A stretch of DNA of 64,000 bases. Source: Moringa oleifera (lineage: Eukaryota; Streptophyta; Magnoliopsida; Brassicales; Moringaceae). The notes under the pieces were generated by a model that saw only the letters and a program-made list of their open reading frames with translations, was not told where the DNA came from and ran no database searches. Within the stretch, counting starts at the first letter, position 1; each line of letters opens with the position of its first letter. Positions 1 to 16,481 of the stretch are shown piece by piece. The DNA is taken from assembly GCA_021397835.1 (NCBI GenBank), contig JAJFZO010000566.1:4526001-4590000 (forward strand), in the 5' to 3' direction. Made by a program: the position numbers and the translations under genes.

Positions 1-1381
1 CCAAGGTGGATCCTATAAGCCCGGTTTGATATTCGTTGTATGCCCACTTATGCAGTGTCTGTTTCATGCTTTGTTACAATATCCTTGATTGAGCAGTGTT
101 TTTCTGAAGATAAAATTTTAAGAACTAAGCGTGTTGACTTCATTGGGAATGCTGATCTTCTTTTGGAGCCACTGTTTGATATAATCAACTCTGATGGCTT
201 CACCTACAGAGAATCTATGAATGTGCTTGACCTCAAGTATTTTTCCTCCCTGAATTATAATTTTTTGCACGTAAGGGCTTTGGCCAACACTGAGTTATTG
301 GAGTGTTTTGTGAGGTCATTTGTGATTGTGGCATGAGTCCAAGCTGAACTGTCGATGCGTTGCATTTGCAAGTCCTGCTCATGAAATACATGGATGAACA
401 GGTCTCATTTACTTGGTCTTTGTAATTTACCATGCAGAAATGCTTGCTAATTTACTGGCTGATGCAGCACTTTTTTTCAGAAAATCAGTGGTGCACCTGC
501 ATAACCTGTCGAATTCTAGCACTGAGATCACTTGTTACTCAAAGTATTACAAAAAATATGCTAATTGCTGATAAGATGGTTAAAAAGCTTTCGATGAAAA
601 AAAAAAAAAGGGCTAGAAATGCTCACTCTTGAAAAGAGTAGGATTAGGACCGAAATGGTTTCTTGGAGAAAATTTTAGACTTAAGCTCAACTTGTATGTT
701 AGCAAAGCTGATTCAGTAAAAGCATATAGCATTTATGTAATTGATTCAACATGTAGTTTGCTTGGAAGAAGCATTAAAAGTTCTTAACCTTTGTCAATAC
801 TTCGATTGTGCTGAAGTTAGACCATATATATTGCAAATACTGGTATGTTGACAGGCAAAAATTTGAGAATCAACATTTATAAAATTGATGTATTTTTCTC
901 TTCACTGTTCAATAACAATGAAACTATGTAAATTATAAATAGATCCTCCCAAAACCCATTTGCCTCAATATCATCAAATTATGAAAGTGCGATTTATCTT
1001 TCTGGACTGGAATCAATAGATTTTTATTACTATGGAAAGTATCTTAACAAAGCTGCAAGCCCTAAATCAATTAGACCCAGCTTTCAATTTCTGGTTTATT
1101 TCTGTCTCTCCTGGACATCTCTTGGAAAAATGAGCCAGTTTTTGATCTGGGTTGAGTAAGCATTTGTGGATAAAAGATATTTTCCTTTTATGATATGGAG
1201 ATAGAGACAGAAATTTTATTCTTGTTCCCAAGCATCTTGGAACTTTGCATATTTCTCCAAAATTATAATGTATATGATTATAACTTTCCAGCCCTATGTT
1301 CTGTTTCTTTCTTTATCCTTTATCCTATATCCTATAACATAATCAATGATGCAATTCACTTGAATATGTACATGTTCTTTT
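1..1381. other. Unassigned sequence and BAM3 3' flank
   Basis: No gene is supported here. An open stretch at 40-336 on the plus strand has no recognisable domain and no clear splice context; it could be the last exon or 3' UTR of a gene entering from the left, tail-to-tail with BAM3, but nothing proves this. The part next to 1382 is presumably the BAM3 3' UTR (minus strand). A run of A occurs near 600. Confidence 0.4.
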
Positions 1382-4245
<2,864 letters not shown>

Positions 4246-4317
4246 AGTTCTCTTTGATCTTTTGGAAACTGAATGGGGAGAGAAAAGATGTGGGAAGAAG
4301 TGAATACAGTCTGCATT

Positions 4318-4326
4318 CATTTATAT
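4318..4326 (-). promoter_or_regulatory. Candidate TATA box of BAM3
   Basis: On the minus strand the sequence reads TATATAAAT, about 75 bases upstream of the BAM3 ATG. This would place transcription start near 4290 with a short 5' UTR. It is a sequence match only. Confidence 0.5.
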
Positions 4327-4447
4327 AAAAAAAAAGAAAGAAACTCACTTTTGGATTTTGAAGAAGACAAAATGGTGGGTCTGGTTTAAAAGTGAAAAAG
4401 TGCAAAAGATCAGGATTGCTTAGATCACCCTTTTGAAGTCACATTCC

Positions 4448-4455
4448 CCCCACGT
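4448..4455 (-). promoter_or_regulatory. ABRE/G-box-like ACGTGG element upstream of BAM3
   Basis: The minus strand carries TACGTGGG about 205 bases upstream of the BAM3 ATG. ACGTGG is the core bound by bZIP factors of the ABF/AREB type. Stress and clock control of BAM3 genes is known in other plants; a role for this site is inference. Confidence 0.35.
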
Positions 4456-6840
4456 AGTAAACCCTTTTCGCTAATTTAATTGGTTCTTGTTAAAAATGAA
4501 AATGACAACTGTTAACTATCTTCACTGAGATTGGATCAAATTGCTCTTGATATGTGGCTTGCTGACTCAAGGGAATTTTAGTCCTGAAAGAAGTATAAGT
4601 TTAGATTTCTTACTCAATTCTTTCATTGAGTCAAGCTATTAGGTATTGAAAAATGTTCTACACTTGGATGTGCAAATCATTTGTGATCTTTTTTGCATAC
4701 TTGGGTGCAAAGTGAAACTTCTCAAGCTGATTTACTCCTGTCTAGGTCTGCTCATAATTTGGTTTTCACAAAACTTCTTACAAGACCCTACTGTTTGATG
4801 ACCAGTGGGTTGTTTTGTTTTTTCTGCACTATGCTAGCTTCTCAATGGTCCATTTTCTTTCCTACATTCTGAAATTGTGTGGCTCACAAAGTCTCAAGAT
4901 TTTCTTGGTTTTGGTTGGTTTGGGATAAGAAAACTGGAGGTTCTTTTCAATTGTGAAAGCATGTGGCTGTAATTAGGTCTAGGCTCTTGTTTTTCTTGAA
5001 TATTGCTTTCTGCATACTCTCTAAACAGAAAAGATTGACCGTTTCACTGATTTAACATTTCATTTTACTAGTATTTGTTTGATGGGGTCCACTAGATTAA
5101 CTTGACCAATGGTGTTAAGTCCTCATTGATAATATCTGTCAGTTGTATCTGTCTTACTCAAAGCTGTCAATTTTTCCCATTTCTATTTATTTTGTATAAA
5201 CGATAGATATTTGTAGAAGATATGTTGAATGGGAATGCCAGAAGGACTAGTTTTCAGTAAAATTCTTGAGTAAGGCACACAATTTGCATTTGCCTTTTGA
5301 AGACAGCTATATATATTATAATTCCATACAGTGGACATCGATGTTGATTATGCAATACTTAAGCTACCTGGTGAGATTGATTATTTTCAGGTTGCAACTT
5401 TTCTTGCCTTTATGTTTCTTAGCTGTTTTGGGTATATGTCATGTTCCTGGAATATAAAGCAGAAAACCTTGTTGTGAGTCACAGAGAGCTGGAGTTAAAG
5501 CCTTCCTGAGTTTGCATTGCTTCTCTTTCTGAACGCCTTCACGCCAGGGAAACTCTTCAATTGGTTTGAGCCTATGTCATGTCCAGCTTATGCTTCCAAC
5601 ATTCTTGTGGAAGAGAATATGTAATTAATGGATGCTTGAAAGTGTTAATCTTAGTTTAAAATTAGGGTTTTAGTTATAGAGAATGACTGCATTCTTTGTC
5701 CTAGAGATATATGGGGCATTATGGTCAACTCTGTTTGAAGGCTGATCTTATGTTTAACTGGGCTGTTTAGATGCAAAACGGATTCTACTTTTCCTTTAGC
5801 AAAAATATCTTTGATTCACTAGGTTCTGTGCCTGGCTAATATGACCTTTTATGATGGAAGCGATATCCTGTCTTCCCATTTTAATGATACACTTTGTTAT
5901 ATCTCAACATAAAGCATTGTTTTGTTGGAGTCATTGTCATACATGCCTTAAGCTTTGGGTTCCTATTGCAAGTGTGATTAAAGACAGAAAGGCATTGCTG
6001 GGTATTTCTGAAACAAGAATTATATAGTGAAAGATAAATTCAGAATCTTTCCTTGTCATAGATACTGATACTTTGGTCATTATTCAGGTAAGGTCTATTG
6101 AGGTCAGCTGTTGGCTGGCCAAGTAGTTCTCCCTTCTCATGCTCACCGTTAGATATTTTTGTGGAGGATATTCGAACTTATCGCTTAAAACTCCCTTTCT
6201 CGCAGAACTCATCTGAAAACAAATAAGGAGGCGGTGGAGAAGAATATTGAGAAAGTATTGAAAAAGAGTGGGAAAGTGACTCGAAGATGTAATTCAAATG
6301 TGAGGCCTTGTTATGCACTCAATGCAAGAATGAGAAAAACTCATGTAAGTCAACAAACTTTATGGGGAGAGCACAAAAAAGATGTACAAGATATTGTAAG
6401 GGCCCTGATTGTTGCCTGTTGAGAAGACATATTGGGCGTGACATGCTTGTTATTTTGTATTAATGGTGTAGACCAGTTCTCTAACTCTGCCATGAGACAG
6501 GCACAGTGAATTTGCAGGCACCACAAAATATGGGAGGTCTTCTTGTGTGATCTGATCAAAATGTCTAGCTTTACCTGAAAAGAATTGTTGGGGCTAAACT
6601 TGGGGCAAGCTTAGAAGTAGCATCTCTTTGTTTTCAGAATTTAGCATGGTCAAGTTGTGAATCAGTATGCCCTTTTGAACACTTGAATAATGGATAAAGT
6701 CCTCTCCCTAGTGTTACATATGAAAGACCATGAAAAAATGATGAAAATGATCAACATCAATCAGGTGGTCATCTTTCTCTCTCCTTACAAAACATTTTTG
6801 AGCTCAAAGGGGGAGAAAAGGAATCTAATTCTAATGGCAA

Positions 6841-6879
<39 letters not shown>

Positions 6880-9753
6880 GTTCTTTCTCTCTCACGGGGA
6901 ATCTAGTTTCTTTGTCATGGAAAATTGTTGATTTTTGTACTCTTCATGGAAGGTGTGCATAGTTGATGTTTAATTTGGAGGATGGTGGAAAAGGCCCCAT
7001 GTTCTTGCTCATTTTCAAACTTGAAACCCAAGTTGCTATTGTCTTCTAGTGTTAGCGACTAATGCAATTTTGTTGCCTCCTTTTCTTGCTTGTGGTTCTC
7101 CATTGCTGAAACGTATCCTCTTAGCAAACCCCACATAGAAACCTTACTGCCATCCCTCATTACTTGGCTAGCATGCAAGCAATGTATATGGACATGTCCA
7201 CTTGACCTATATGTTCCGTCTTAAATGATAAATTTGCATTTTGAAGTAATCATTATCCTTCTGATTTAGTTGTGTTTTCCACGTTTTTGCTTCATTAATT
7301 CACATTTCATAGTAGGGCTTAGGCAATGCAATCTCAGTCATTGCACGTTCTTGGACCGACTAGCATGAAACTAATGTCGAATTTCTTCTTATGGGCAGTT
7401 AAGATACATTTGAAGTTTTTGGACAAAGAGGAAAATGGTTGGAGTGATTGGATTAGATGACAGAAAGCCTATTTCAGCGGAGAAGGTATTTTCTCTTGTA
7501 ATTGAGGATCATAGCAAACTAGGCACCCACCACTGTAAGTCTAAACCGAAGCAGCTGCAGCATGCACTTTCAATATTCTGGGTATATTACTGCTCGATCC
7601 AATACCTGGGTCTGCCTATTTGTGACAACTGCTGCAACAAACATGTTCAATCAATTAGTTTCACGAGATTCAGTTTAATTATTCAGTCTGCATATTGATG
7701 TGATTGCGGAGGTTGGTACTATAAAAATTGAGTCTGGAATTGAGTCTGGAATCTAATGCACTAGCTAATATTTAAAAGCTAATTGTTATACTTATCGTTA
7801 TGAATCGAGATATCTAACTCAAAAAATCATCCTAGAATGATCATATGTTTCACAGAATTGCTAGCAAACACGGATGCTATATTTCTGATTTACTTTTGCA
7901 GATTTTAGTTGGCAAAAGTGTTCATTTGACAATGATCTCATAACATGAAGAGGATGCTAAGGTAAGTAGTATCTTGAAATAAAGTAAGGTGCTATCTTTG
8001 TTGCTGAAAATATCTTATGAACTTCTCTGAGATATTTCTGTAAAAGGGTTAATGGCCACACTGATAGAAACATGCCCATTTTTATGGAGGCTTCTGTATC
8101 TATTGATAGTTTTTGTTCATACATCAGATTCTGTATCCATCCTTTTCGTAAACGTCTCGGTAAGCATTTGGACCGTTTACAATTCACAAGACAGAAATCA
8201 AAAGGAACACTGCAAAAGAATCTGTTCCAATTAAAGAAAGTGTACTATACTGCCAAGAAAGTGATTTTTTCAGTGGAAAATCTCCCAGAAACCCAAATTT
8301 TCTGCCCATTTTTTTCTTAAAAAGCAAGCATAGAAGCATAACAGTCAGTTTCCTAGACGTTAACTCTAAATTGTAAAAGGAGTCCTCCAATGAATTAGTC
8401 AGAGAGATGAATGAACTTATGAGTGCCGCGTATGCTCTTTTTGGGCCTTTTCAAAATCAGTAATTAGTTTTGAGAATTTGCAGTCATTCTCAGTGTAAAC
8501 AGATGATATGGTTAATCAACTGAAACTAATTTTCCGTAGCCATTGCCTCATGATGGATGAGTCAAATACAAGAACCATTCCCTAGCCTTTAAGACTCTTA
8601 ACTTGGGGGAGCCAGACCCATATTCTGCTGCTAGAGTTATACAACTGTACTGTTAAGGCACTTGCCTAGCAGATTAAAGAAAGTTGCGACAAAGGTCTCC
8701 TCCCTGTAGCGTATTGACCATTATGATATTTAACCTATATAAATCAATAATGTGTATATCTAATTAGGCTCGTAGGATGTACCAAAGGCATTTTACTGTT
8801 GTAATTGGGAAGACTTCTCTCAATTTTACAGCACCACCATAAATGTGACTAAGGATTGTGTAACATCTAGCCACTTTAAATGGATGTGTTGTTGTGTACT
8901 TCCCTGGCAAGGATAATGGCTGGCTGATCCCTGCTCTTGGTATCTTTTTACAGTGGATGATTTATCAAGCCTTTAAAATAGCAGCAGGATGGGGTTAGGT
9001 GCAGGCTGGTTAAGTTAAAAGCGGAAGCTACCAGACTTGAATAAGTCACACTAAAAACTGAAGCAAAGGGTGGGTTCTATGAAAGTTCAAATTGGAAATA
9101 GAAAGAACTCTGGCATGATAACTGAGAGGGTTTAGGTCTTTTAATTGATCAGATTGGAAGAAAGATTTGGATGAGTTGAACTGTAAGACCAGGCAAAAGT
9201 TGAGGCAATCATTAAGAGCTGAGAGCGGAATTTGTTCTGCAATGACACCAACTATTAAATCTTGGATGGAAATTTCTTTTACCTATTTCTCTCGTTAATC
9301 TGTTATTAACAACTTCTTCCCAACTCCTTTCCCTGTAATGTAAAAAAAAAAAAAGATACGACATTCATGACTTGATTCAAACAAGAGAAAGAAACAAAGA
9401 TAAAATTATTCATAGATATTTACGATATGTTCCCTATGACAACTGAGTTCATGAATTATCAGGTTCAAGCTGCACTGGAGACACAGAAACGGTTGCATAA
9501 AAAAGAAATAGTTGTAATACACAAAAAAAGTGAAAGCAATTAAACATCATAGCAAGCTGGAAATTAGCAATTTATCTTTGGTAATAATTGTAAGTTTTCA
9601 ACAGAATTTATTTGATAAAATTGGGAAAATCCCTAAAGATAACAGTTTCCATCATAAACTTTGCCATTGGATTGCAAATGTTGATGTTATTTCATTTTTC
9701 TCACAGCTTTCCAATTCCTTTAAATGTATGATACAGGCGAAAACAGGAAGCTG
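4456..9753. other. Intergenic region between BAM3 and the EndoU gene
   Basis: About 5.3 kb without a gene I can support on either strand. The open stretches are short, lack recognisable motifs and are interrupted, for example 6234-6422 and 7435-7698 on the plus strand. The right end (about 9400-9753) is expected to be the 3' UTR of the EndoU gene and the left end is the BAM3 promoter. I see no tRNA or recognisable transposon coding sequence; a noncoding RNA cannot be excluded. Confidence 0.5.
6846..6877. repeat. (CT)n microsatellite
   Basis: An uninterrupted CT dinucleotide run of about 16 units lies in the BAM3-EndoU spacer. Length polymorphism between individuals would be expected. Confidence 0.95.
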
Positions 9754-12700
9754 TCATTCTGCTGAAGGAAATGCAGACCCAATTTTATCTCCAAGACGGT
9801 AGCACTTGATATTAACAGGGTATGGACCCAATTGTATGTGGTTGTCCTCTACACCCACAAAGAAACACAAAGTATACAGCGCAATTTCAAACTCTGGGCT
9901 CACTCCGACCAAAGTGCTTGATACTGATTTAAGAATCCCATTCCATTCAAATTGAATGGTAAGCAACTGTGTTTCAGAATCAGGCTGCAAAACAACTCAT
10001 GGAAAATGATGAATTAGTACAACACAAGTGCATGAAATGGGAAAGAACCCTAGTCTCCAAAGCTTGACATAATGCATATATGAGAAATTGGCTTCTACAC
10101 AGAAGAATTGAAAATAGGGGCTGTCCTCATACGCTATGGAAAAAGCATCTGTTTATTTGATGAATGTTACTGACACATTTACTGATTCACTCGTGTCACA
10201 ATTTTTACGGCACAAGGAAAATGATGCATAACTAGAAATGCTCAAACTTGGCTCAAAGGCTAATAGCCTTTTGGTCCTCACAAGTAATATTTTCAACCTA
10301 TCTCAAGAACTTCTAACAAGGTCACTAGATGTTATCTCAAGTTTCATTTCCTATCAACAGCCATTTTTTTTTTTAAAAGAACTTTTGAACAGATCTGATA
10401 TATCTAGTTGCCAATATGAATAAAAGATATCGTATCATTTTATTGACAACAAAAGACAACGAGGCAAAAAGAAGAGAACAAAGAGATAAGGCCTTCAGCG
10501 CCAATGATATTAGCAGTTTATTTTTCACCACATTGCTAGCCAAAAAGAACTTCTTGAGACCTTTGTTCTCAATTGAGGTTCTATCTAGGAGAGAGACAAT
10601 CATGATTTATGAATCAATAAGTAAACTACTCCTTCTCCTTTTCAAAAAAAGCATAAAACCATAAGCCGGTGATACTAGTTGCTTTAACATCAAAGAAGTC
10701 TTCATCATTCTACAAAATCCCATTCAAAACTAAGTAACAAACTGATTTAGCATGTATACAATTTGTTTTATAGCAAAAGCTACAATAGACATTTCCTCTT
10801 ATATCAACCAACATCTTTTGTATTAAGAATAAATACTTAGGTTGGAAAAGTAAATGAACCATCAAATCACCATGTACCTCAACGACACTCCATACCTGTT
10901 ATGCTGATATTGAACCATAATAATCAACATGCAATAACAAGTCATACAGAATACTATGATGCTATTACTGATCTCTCTACCTTTTCTATTGTCCTATGCA
11001 CCATAAGTTCTACCCCGTTATCAAGCGGAAGCATATGTGATTATCTTTAAAATCAATTCGATTTATCTGTCAGCCCCCTACTTCCAGCCACACAAATTAA
11101 AGTAAATTTCTAGTCTGCAAGAAAACAATAAGGTTCCATACAAAAACTGTTCCAAGGTGCATTGTCAAGAAAAGATAGCAGAGGGCAGACTGATGCAGTG
11201 AAAATAGCCTGTGAGCTGCAGAAAGATTATTGATGAGGGAAAAACAGAACAAAATTGGGTATAAGTTCCCTCTCTTTTTGTATCCCCTAATCACGCTAAT
11301 GATGGGAATTTAGGAACAAAGTACTTACAATCTGTCCACATCGTCGTGGGAATATGTAACCTTGGTAATCCACTGTCCCTTTTGCTTCTTCAAGGTAAAA
11401 CTGGAAAAGGAAAGTAGAATTTAGTGAAATGCAACCACTACAATAATACCATCTTCTTGTCTATATCCAAAATGCAAACTTAGCATCACAGTGTGAAACA
11501 TGTGTTCATACGAAAGTGAATTCTGAAATGTTCCAACAATGCTTCTCCCACTCCACGATGTGAAAAATAATTCTCAGTTCTCGGCCTGGTTGACTTGAAT
11601 AATTAATGTCAACCTTTATATTAGGTCCACCATGCCATTGAAGAGATATATATAAGCATATAAGATATCCTCTCTATGCCCTCCTCGATGGCCCCCCCAA
11701 AAAAAAAAACAAGAAAAAGAAAAACAAGGGAAAAGAAAAAGGCTGAAGCAGATAATAACAAGACACCCACCTGAAGCCAGTTATGGAATCCACAAACTTC
11801 TTCTTCACCATGTTGCTTAACTTCACCAACAAAAACATGTTCAAAAGCAGAAGACGAACCAGATGCACCCCCGCGACCATAAAGATCGAACCAGAGACTC
11901 GACAGCATTCTTTTAAAGTCCTGAGCATTTCCAGACACAACACCCTTGGATGAGAGATACTTGTGTAGATATTTAATTGGTGCCGTTCTGGTAATTTCTT
12001 CAATGAAAGCAGCTTGCTCGTGCTTCTCCTCAGAAGTGGTAACCTCTTTGTATCCTTGCACTGGATTATAATTATCTAAAAGAGAACAGAAACGAGAAAA
12101 AGTTGGCCTCCTGAATATGTCTTCATTCAGCCAGGTGAATAAGCTTCCTTGTGCCATATCTTCCTCCTGATAAACTTTTTTCCCTTCCCCACAGTCAATC
12201 TGATAGTCCTTGCCAGGCACTAAACGGTTTAAATCAAGTTCCCAAAGCCTGTTGCAAGCTTGTGACAAATCAGCAATCTCCTCTTCTGAGGGTTCTAAGC
12301 TGGAGCTGATATGAACCTCCTCAGAGTATTCCTGTTCACTAGGAGGCAGTTTGTATCCATGCCAGTGGTCCTTTTGAACCTGTCAATGTGTTTTGTTCAC
12401 AAGATATCAATAGGAAAGTGATGAAAGGAAAGACCAAAACTTTTAGAAAGAACACTCTTGTTTGTACCAATAACCACCATCTTGAAGATATTCAAGATGC
12501 AGGGTTCATCAATCAATGACAATCAGTATCTTTTACTTATATAACAAGCAAGGTAACAAATCAAACTTCACAGATACAACACAAGCAATGTATTCAGTTA
12601 ATTCAAGTTCCAATCTTTTCCAGAACAATATAGTAACAAAGAATTCCTTAGCACTGCAAACCTTTGATGAACCCAGTTTGGCCTGATTTGTGTGATTAGA

Positions 12701-14592
12701 TATACAACATATCTCTAATTTTAATACAAAGATACGAAACCTAATTTACAACAATAGTTCTGATTTGATAAGTCTTGACTTTATCAAGTATTAAATACAA
12801 ATCCTAGCAGAAGAAATCAATCTGTGTTCTTTTCAAAGAGGGGGTAGACTTACCAGACCACTGCTCTAACATCAAAATAATAGAGACCAAAGATACTGTA
12901 AGCAAACTAGTACTGTCAGTGCTTATTGTATAAGCAGAATGTATTTGTCATTCCTATATTGTTTCACTATAGTCTATCTACACACATGTACAAGCATGAA
13001 TACATAATTGTTCAGCCAGAATTCTGAATTCTCAAGTCGTAAGCCCCTAACCAAATGGTGAGAAAGGGGGAACATGCTCTTGACAGTCCCGCCAACAAAA
13101 TGAAATAAGGACCAAGAAAACATTTTTATTGGCTTTCTAAAAAGGGTGTGATGAACAGAGTAAGAGTGAACCTTGTGTGGCCGCCTAGAAGACTTTTTGC
13201 CAACAGTCTCCCATCCATCATTGTTCCCCACTTCATTGTCCTGTACACACAGTTCACATACCACAATGACAGATTTTTACAAATGGATTCCATGAATTAA
13301 AAGAAAATTAAAGTGCTAATAAAAAGCGGCAACCAACGTTCATGTTCCAATGGTCCTGGTCATAATCATGTTTCTCACCACCTTCATCCCTTCTATACCC
13401 AGCATAGGCAGGCTGCATAGATATTCCCACCAGAAGACAAATTATCAATTGATAAATTATTTGGTGGTGGGAAAACATCTCAAAATATAGTAGGGCAAAA
13501 CCATAAGTCATTCGGTGATTAAAGCAGCATTTAACTCTAAAGGCAAGGCCATTGCACATTACCGAAATATTGGCTGCAAAACGGCCACTATCAGTCATTA
13601 CATGCCAATGTACTTTACCAAAATAACTCATGCAATATATAAAATGTAGATCATTGCTTCAATAAGGGTTAACTATTTGAAACGACTAGTTGGCGCTGGA
13701 AAATTAAAAGTGCTTTAAAACATTAATGACAAATCCATACATTCTCATTTGAATCGCTTTCCTGTCTTACAAAACAGTTCCAAATTCATCTTCTTTAACA
13801 TTCAACAGCCACATCTGCTTTAAAAAGAGGAGTAATGAGGCATTTGTTTGAATTTGAAGAGCAACTGTCATTTGTCTTGGAAAGATAAGATTCAACAATT
13901 AGGCTTGAATGCACAACGCCCATGATGACCATTTCATTAGGTAATTTTTCTTCACTTATATTACCAACTCATTCAACATCTCCACAAATTAAATCCATAG
14001 AAGCAAATATTATAAATCAAACAACATATAACTTAGAAAGTGACATCCAAAAGGTATACCATTTATACTCCAAAACGACAAAAGAAACAAGATCATATTC
14101 ACCTCGTGAGGTCTCCTCGAAGGGGTCAGTTCCTGCAGAAATGCACATTACCACTAATCAATCCACTTCAGTTTAACCCCACCCGCCCCCCTCCCAAAAA
14201 AACCCCGAATTTCAAAATCCAAAAAGAACTCAGAAAGCAAAAACAGCACAAGTGAAATATCAATCAAATCAACAAGACCAACACCTCTCTCCTCCATTGA
14301 TTTGGATGATGACCCTGAGTCAGATCACTGAACTCCTGATCGTCCTTATCCTGCTCACCTGACAGTACCTGATCGCATTTCAGTAACCATATCAAGAAAG
14401 CAAAATGAATTAGCAACAATCATCAATTTTTTTTTTCTTGTGTGTAATTTAAACTCAAGTAGGTGCTGAAACCTCCGCCCAAGTAGATCTGGAGCGCTCA
14501 TCTCGTGAACGCGAGCCCGAGTCCTCCTCGTCCCGACCGTGGCGGTCACCACCGAGCGCCACGTCCATCAAGCCCTTGATCAGACCGTCCAT
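9754..14592 (-). CDS. EndoU-family endoribonuclease (8 exons)
   Basis: Predicted poly(U)-preferring EndoU/XendoU-like endoribonuclease. Exons in coding order are 14473-14592, 14285-14368, 14103-14132, 13338-13412, 13172-13240, 11771-12379, 11329-11400 and 9754-9984. Every exon is a multiple of three with GT-AG borders, giving 429 codons plus stop. Residues 1-126 are acidic and charged (MDGLIKGLMD start, many D/E/R/H) and look disordered. The EndoU domain runs from about residue 160 (ADLSQACNRLWELD) to the end. Putative catalytic residues are His307 in EHVFVGE, His325 in GFHNW and Lys372 in WNGILK, matching the XendoU His-His-Lys arrangement; both Glu residues of EHVFVGE are kept. The C-terminus holds GVSPEFEIALYTL. 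No signal peptide is seen, so a cytosolic or nuclear site is inferred. It has the same strand and neighbour order as the Arabidopsis homologue At4g17100. Confidence 0.93.
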
Positions 14593-14928
14593 TTGTTTGC
14601 TGAGGGAAAATCTTCACAGAGAAAGAGATTTGAGCGAGAGAGAGAGAGTATGTGATCTAGAAGAGGGAGAAGAAGGAAAGGCAGTTGAATAAAGTCCAAG
14701 CAGTAAGCAGATGGCGGGTAATGGCAGATTTTGTAAACTCATAGACGCTTACTCTGTTCTCTGAGGCCGCAGTTTCTATCTACGGCCATAACTCGGCCGA
14801 CAGATTAGGAAAACATGTGTAGGCACTATGATGGATCTGCACACACCGTTGGGCCCTCCAGCTGATTTTTCCCTTACTTGGCAGCCTCTAGAGATCCCTT
14901 TAATAGGTATATGGCTTATATAAATTTT
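14593..14928 (-). promoter_or_regulatory. EndoU 5' UTR and promoter region, truncated by the MULE boundary
   Basis: This is only about 340 bases between the EndoU ATG and the MULE left end. On the minus strand it contains a CT-rich tract (about 14634-14650), typical of plant 5' leaders. The MULE therefore lies within a few hundred bases upstream of this gene. I do not see a convincing TATA box. Confidence 0.4.
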
Positions 14929-16131
14929 GGAGGAAATTGATAAAAATGGCACATCTTATTTTTTTATTTTGTAAAATAAATTATTTTTTTAATTTTTATA
15001 TTTTAAAACTTAAATGTATTGTGAAGACTAAAATATTTATATTAAAAATAATAGTATCCCTAAAAAATAAATAAATTAAAAAAAAACAGTACACAGTATT
15101 AGTATTCTCTCTCATTGAACTTTCTTTCTGATCGAGCTTTCTCTCTCTTTGTCCAGCCTCTTTTCCCAAATTTTTCTTCATGTTTGTATCTAAGATCTAC
15201 CTACACAAAAGCTAGAAAAGGAATCAAAAGCAAAATCAATTGATTTTGGCTAATTCTCTTTATGTTATAACTAAGATTTACACAATCAAGCTCGTGTTTT
15301 TAACAACACATTATTCTTCAAAAGCGAAAAGTGTTCGGGTGGGTCAATAGACTAACAAATATGTATTTAAAAGGTAATATATCTTAACACTGCCAAGATT
15401 TTATGTGTTTGAAAGTTTTCTTCACATTGTATCTAAGATTTACACAACCAAGCTCACGTTTTTGGTAACACATTATTTTTTTTCAAAAACAAAAAGTGTT
15501 CGGGTGGGTCAATAGACGAGCAAATATGTATTTGAAAGGTAATGTATCTTAATACTGCGAAGATTTTATGTGTTTGAAAGTTCTCTTCACATTGTATCTA
15601 AGATTTACACAACCAAGCTTATGTTTTTGGTAACACATTATTCTTCTTCAAAAGCAAAAAGTGTTCCGGTGGGTCAATAGATGCACAAATATGTATTTGA
15701 AAGGTAATGTATCTTAATACTGCGAAGATTTTATGTGTTTGAAAGTTCTCTTCACATTGTATCTAAGATTTACACAACCAAGCTCATGTTTTTGGTAACA
15801 CATTGTTCTTCAAAAGCAAAAGGTGTTCAGGTGGGTCAATAGACCAACAAATATGTATTTGAAAGATAATGTATTTTAACACTGTCAAGATTTTATGTGT
15901 TTGAAAGTTTTCTTCGCATTGTATCTAAGATTTACACAACCAAGCTCACATTTTTGGTAACACATTATTCTTCTTCAAAAGCAAAAAGTGTTTGGGTGGG
16001 TCAATAGACGAACATATATGTATTTGAAAGGTAATGTATCTTAATACTGCGAAGATTTTATGTGTTTAGAAAGAATAATCATGATGTATCATGCATATCG
16101 TAACATGTACAGATGATTGTGCTATGTTTGA
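14929..16131 (+). repeat. MULE left terminal inverted repeat with five tandem subunits
   Basis: The outer ~330 bases match the right end inverted. Tandem units of about 160-165 bases then follow (15260-16070), each containing a GTATCTAAGATTTACACAA-like segment, GTGTTCGGGTGGGTCAATAG and GCGAAGATTTTATGTGTTTG. Five copies of the GGGTCAATAG box lie near 15340, 15505, 15670, 15830 and 16000. The inner edge has AACATGTACA followed by GTGCTATGTTTG. Confidence 0.9.
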
Positions 16132-16400
16132 TTAAATTGTGACTTAGTCATCAAATTCGTGCCATATTGTGAACCATCGTGACTTCATTTACAATTGATA
16201 TTCTTTAATGAAATCGATACATGAGGTAATATTGTTGCTTATTTCGTGACATAGACAAAGAATCGTGCTATGTTTGATTAAATCGTGACTTAGTCACCAA
16301 ATTCGTGCCATCTTGTGAACCATCGTGACTTCATTCACAATTGATGTTCTTTAATGAAATCGATACATAAGATAATATCGTTGCTTATTTATCTAAATCG
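16116..16400 (+). repeat. Tandem duplication, period about 146 bases, upstream of mudrA
   Basis: Two adjacent copies begin at about 16116 and 16262 with A-T(T/C)-GTGCTATGTTTGATTAAAT and run through CGTGACTTAGTC, TTCGTGCCAT and CAATGAAATCGATACAT-like blocks. The first copy starts at the inner edge of the TIR. It lies in the presumed 5' UTR intron, which ends at the acceptor TCATTGCAG just before the mudrA ATG. Confidence 0.85.
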
Positions 16401-16481
16401 TTATTTATTTACTGAACTTTGGTTTTGTTCTTCTTTAAACATGTTGCTTCTTTTTTGAAATGTTTTCATGGTCATTGCAGA

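Noticed and set aside
40..640. Open stretches at the left edge as the end of another gene
   Set aside because: No domain, codon pattern or splice context supports a protein; left as unassigned sequence.
6234..6422. Basic small ORF in the BAM3-EndoU spacer
   Set aside because: Short, no recognised motif, no splice partners; not distinguishable from chance.
15260..16070. Regular repeats suggestive of a CRISPR-like or satellite array
   Set aside because: The units are contiguous copies with no unique spacers and are mirrored at 25319-25870, so they are TIR subunits of the MULE.
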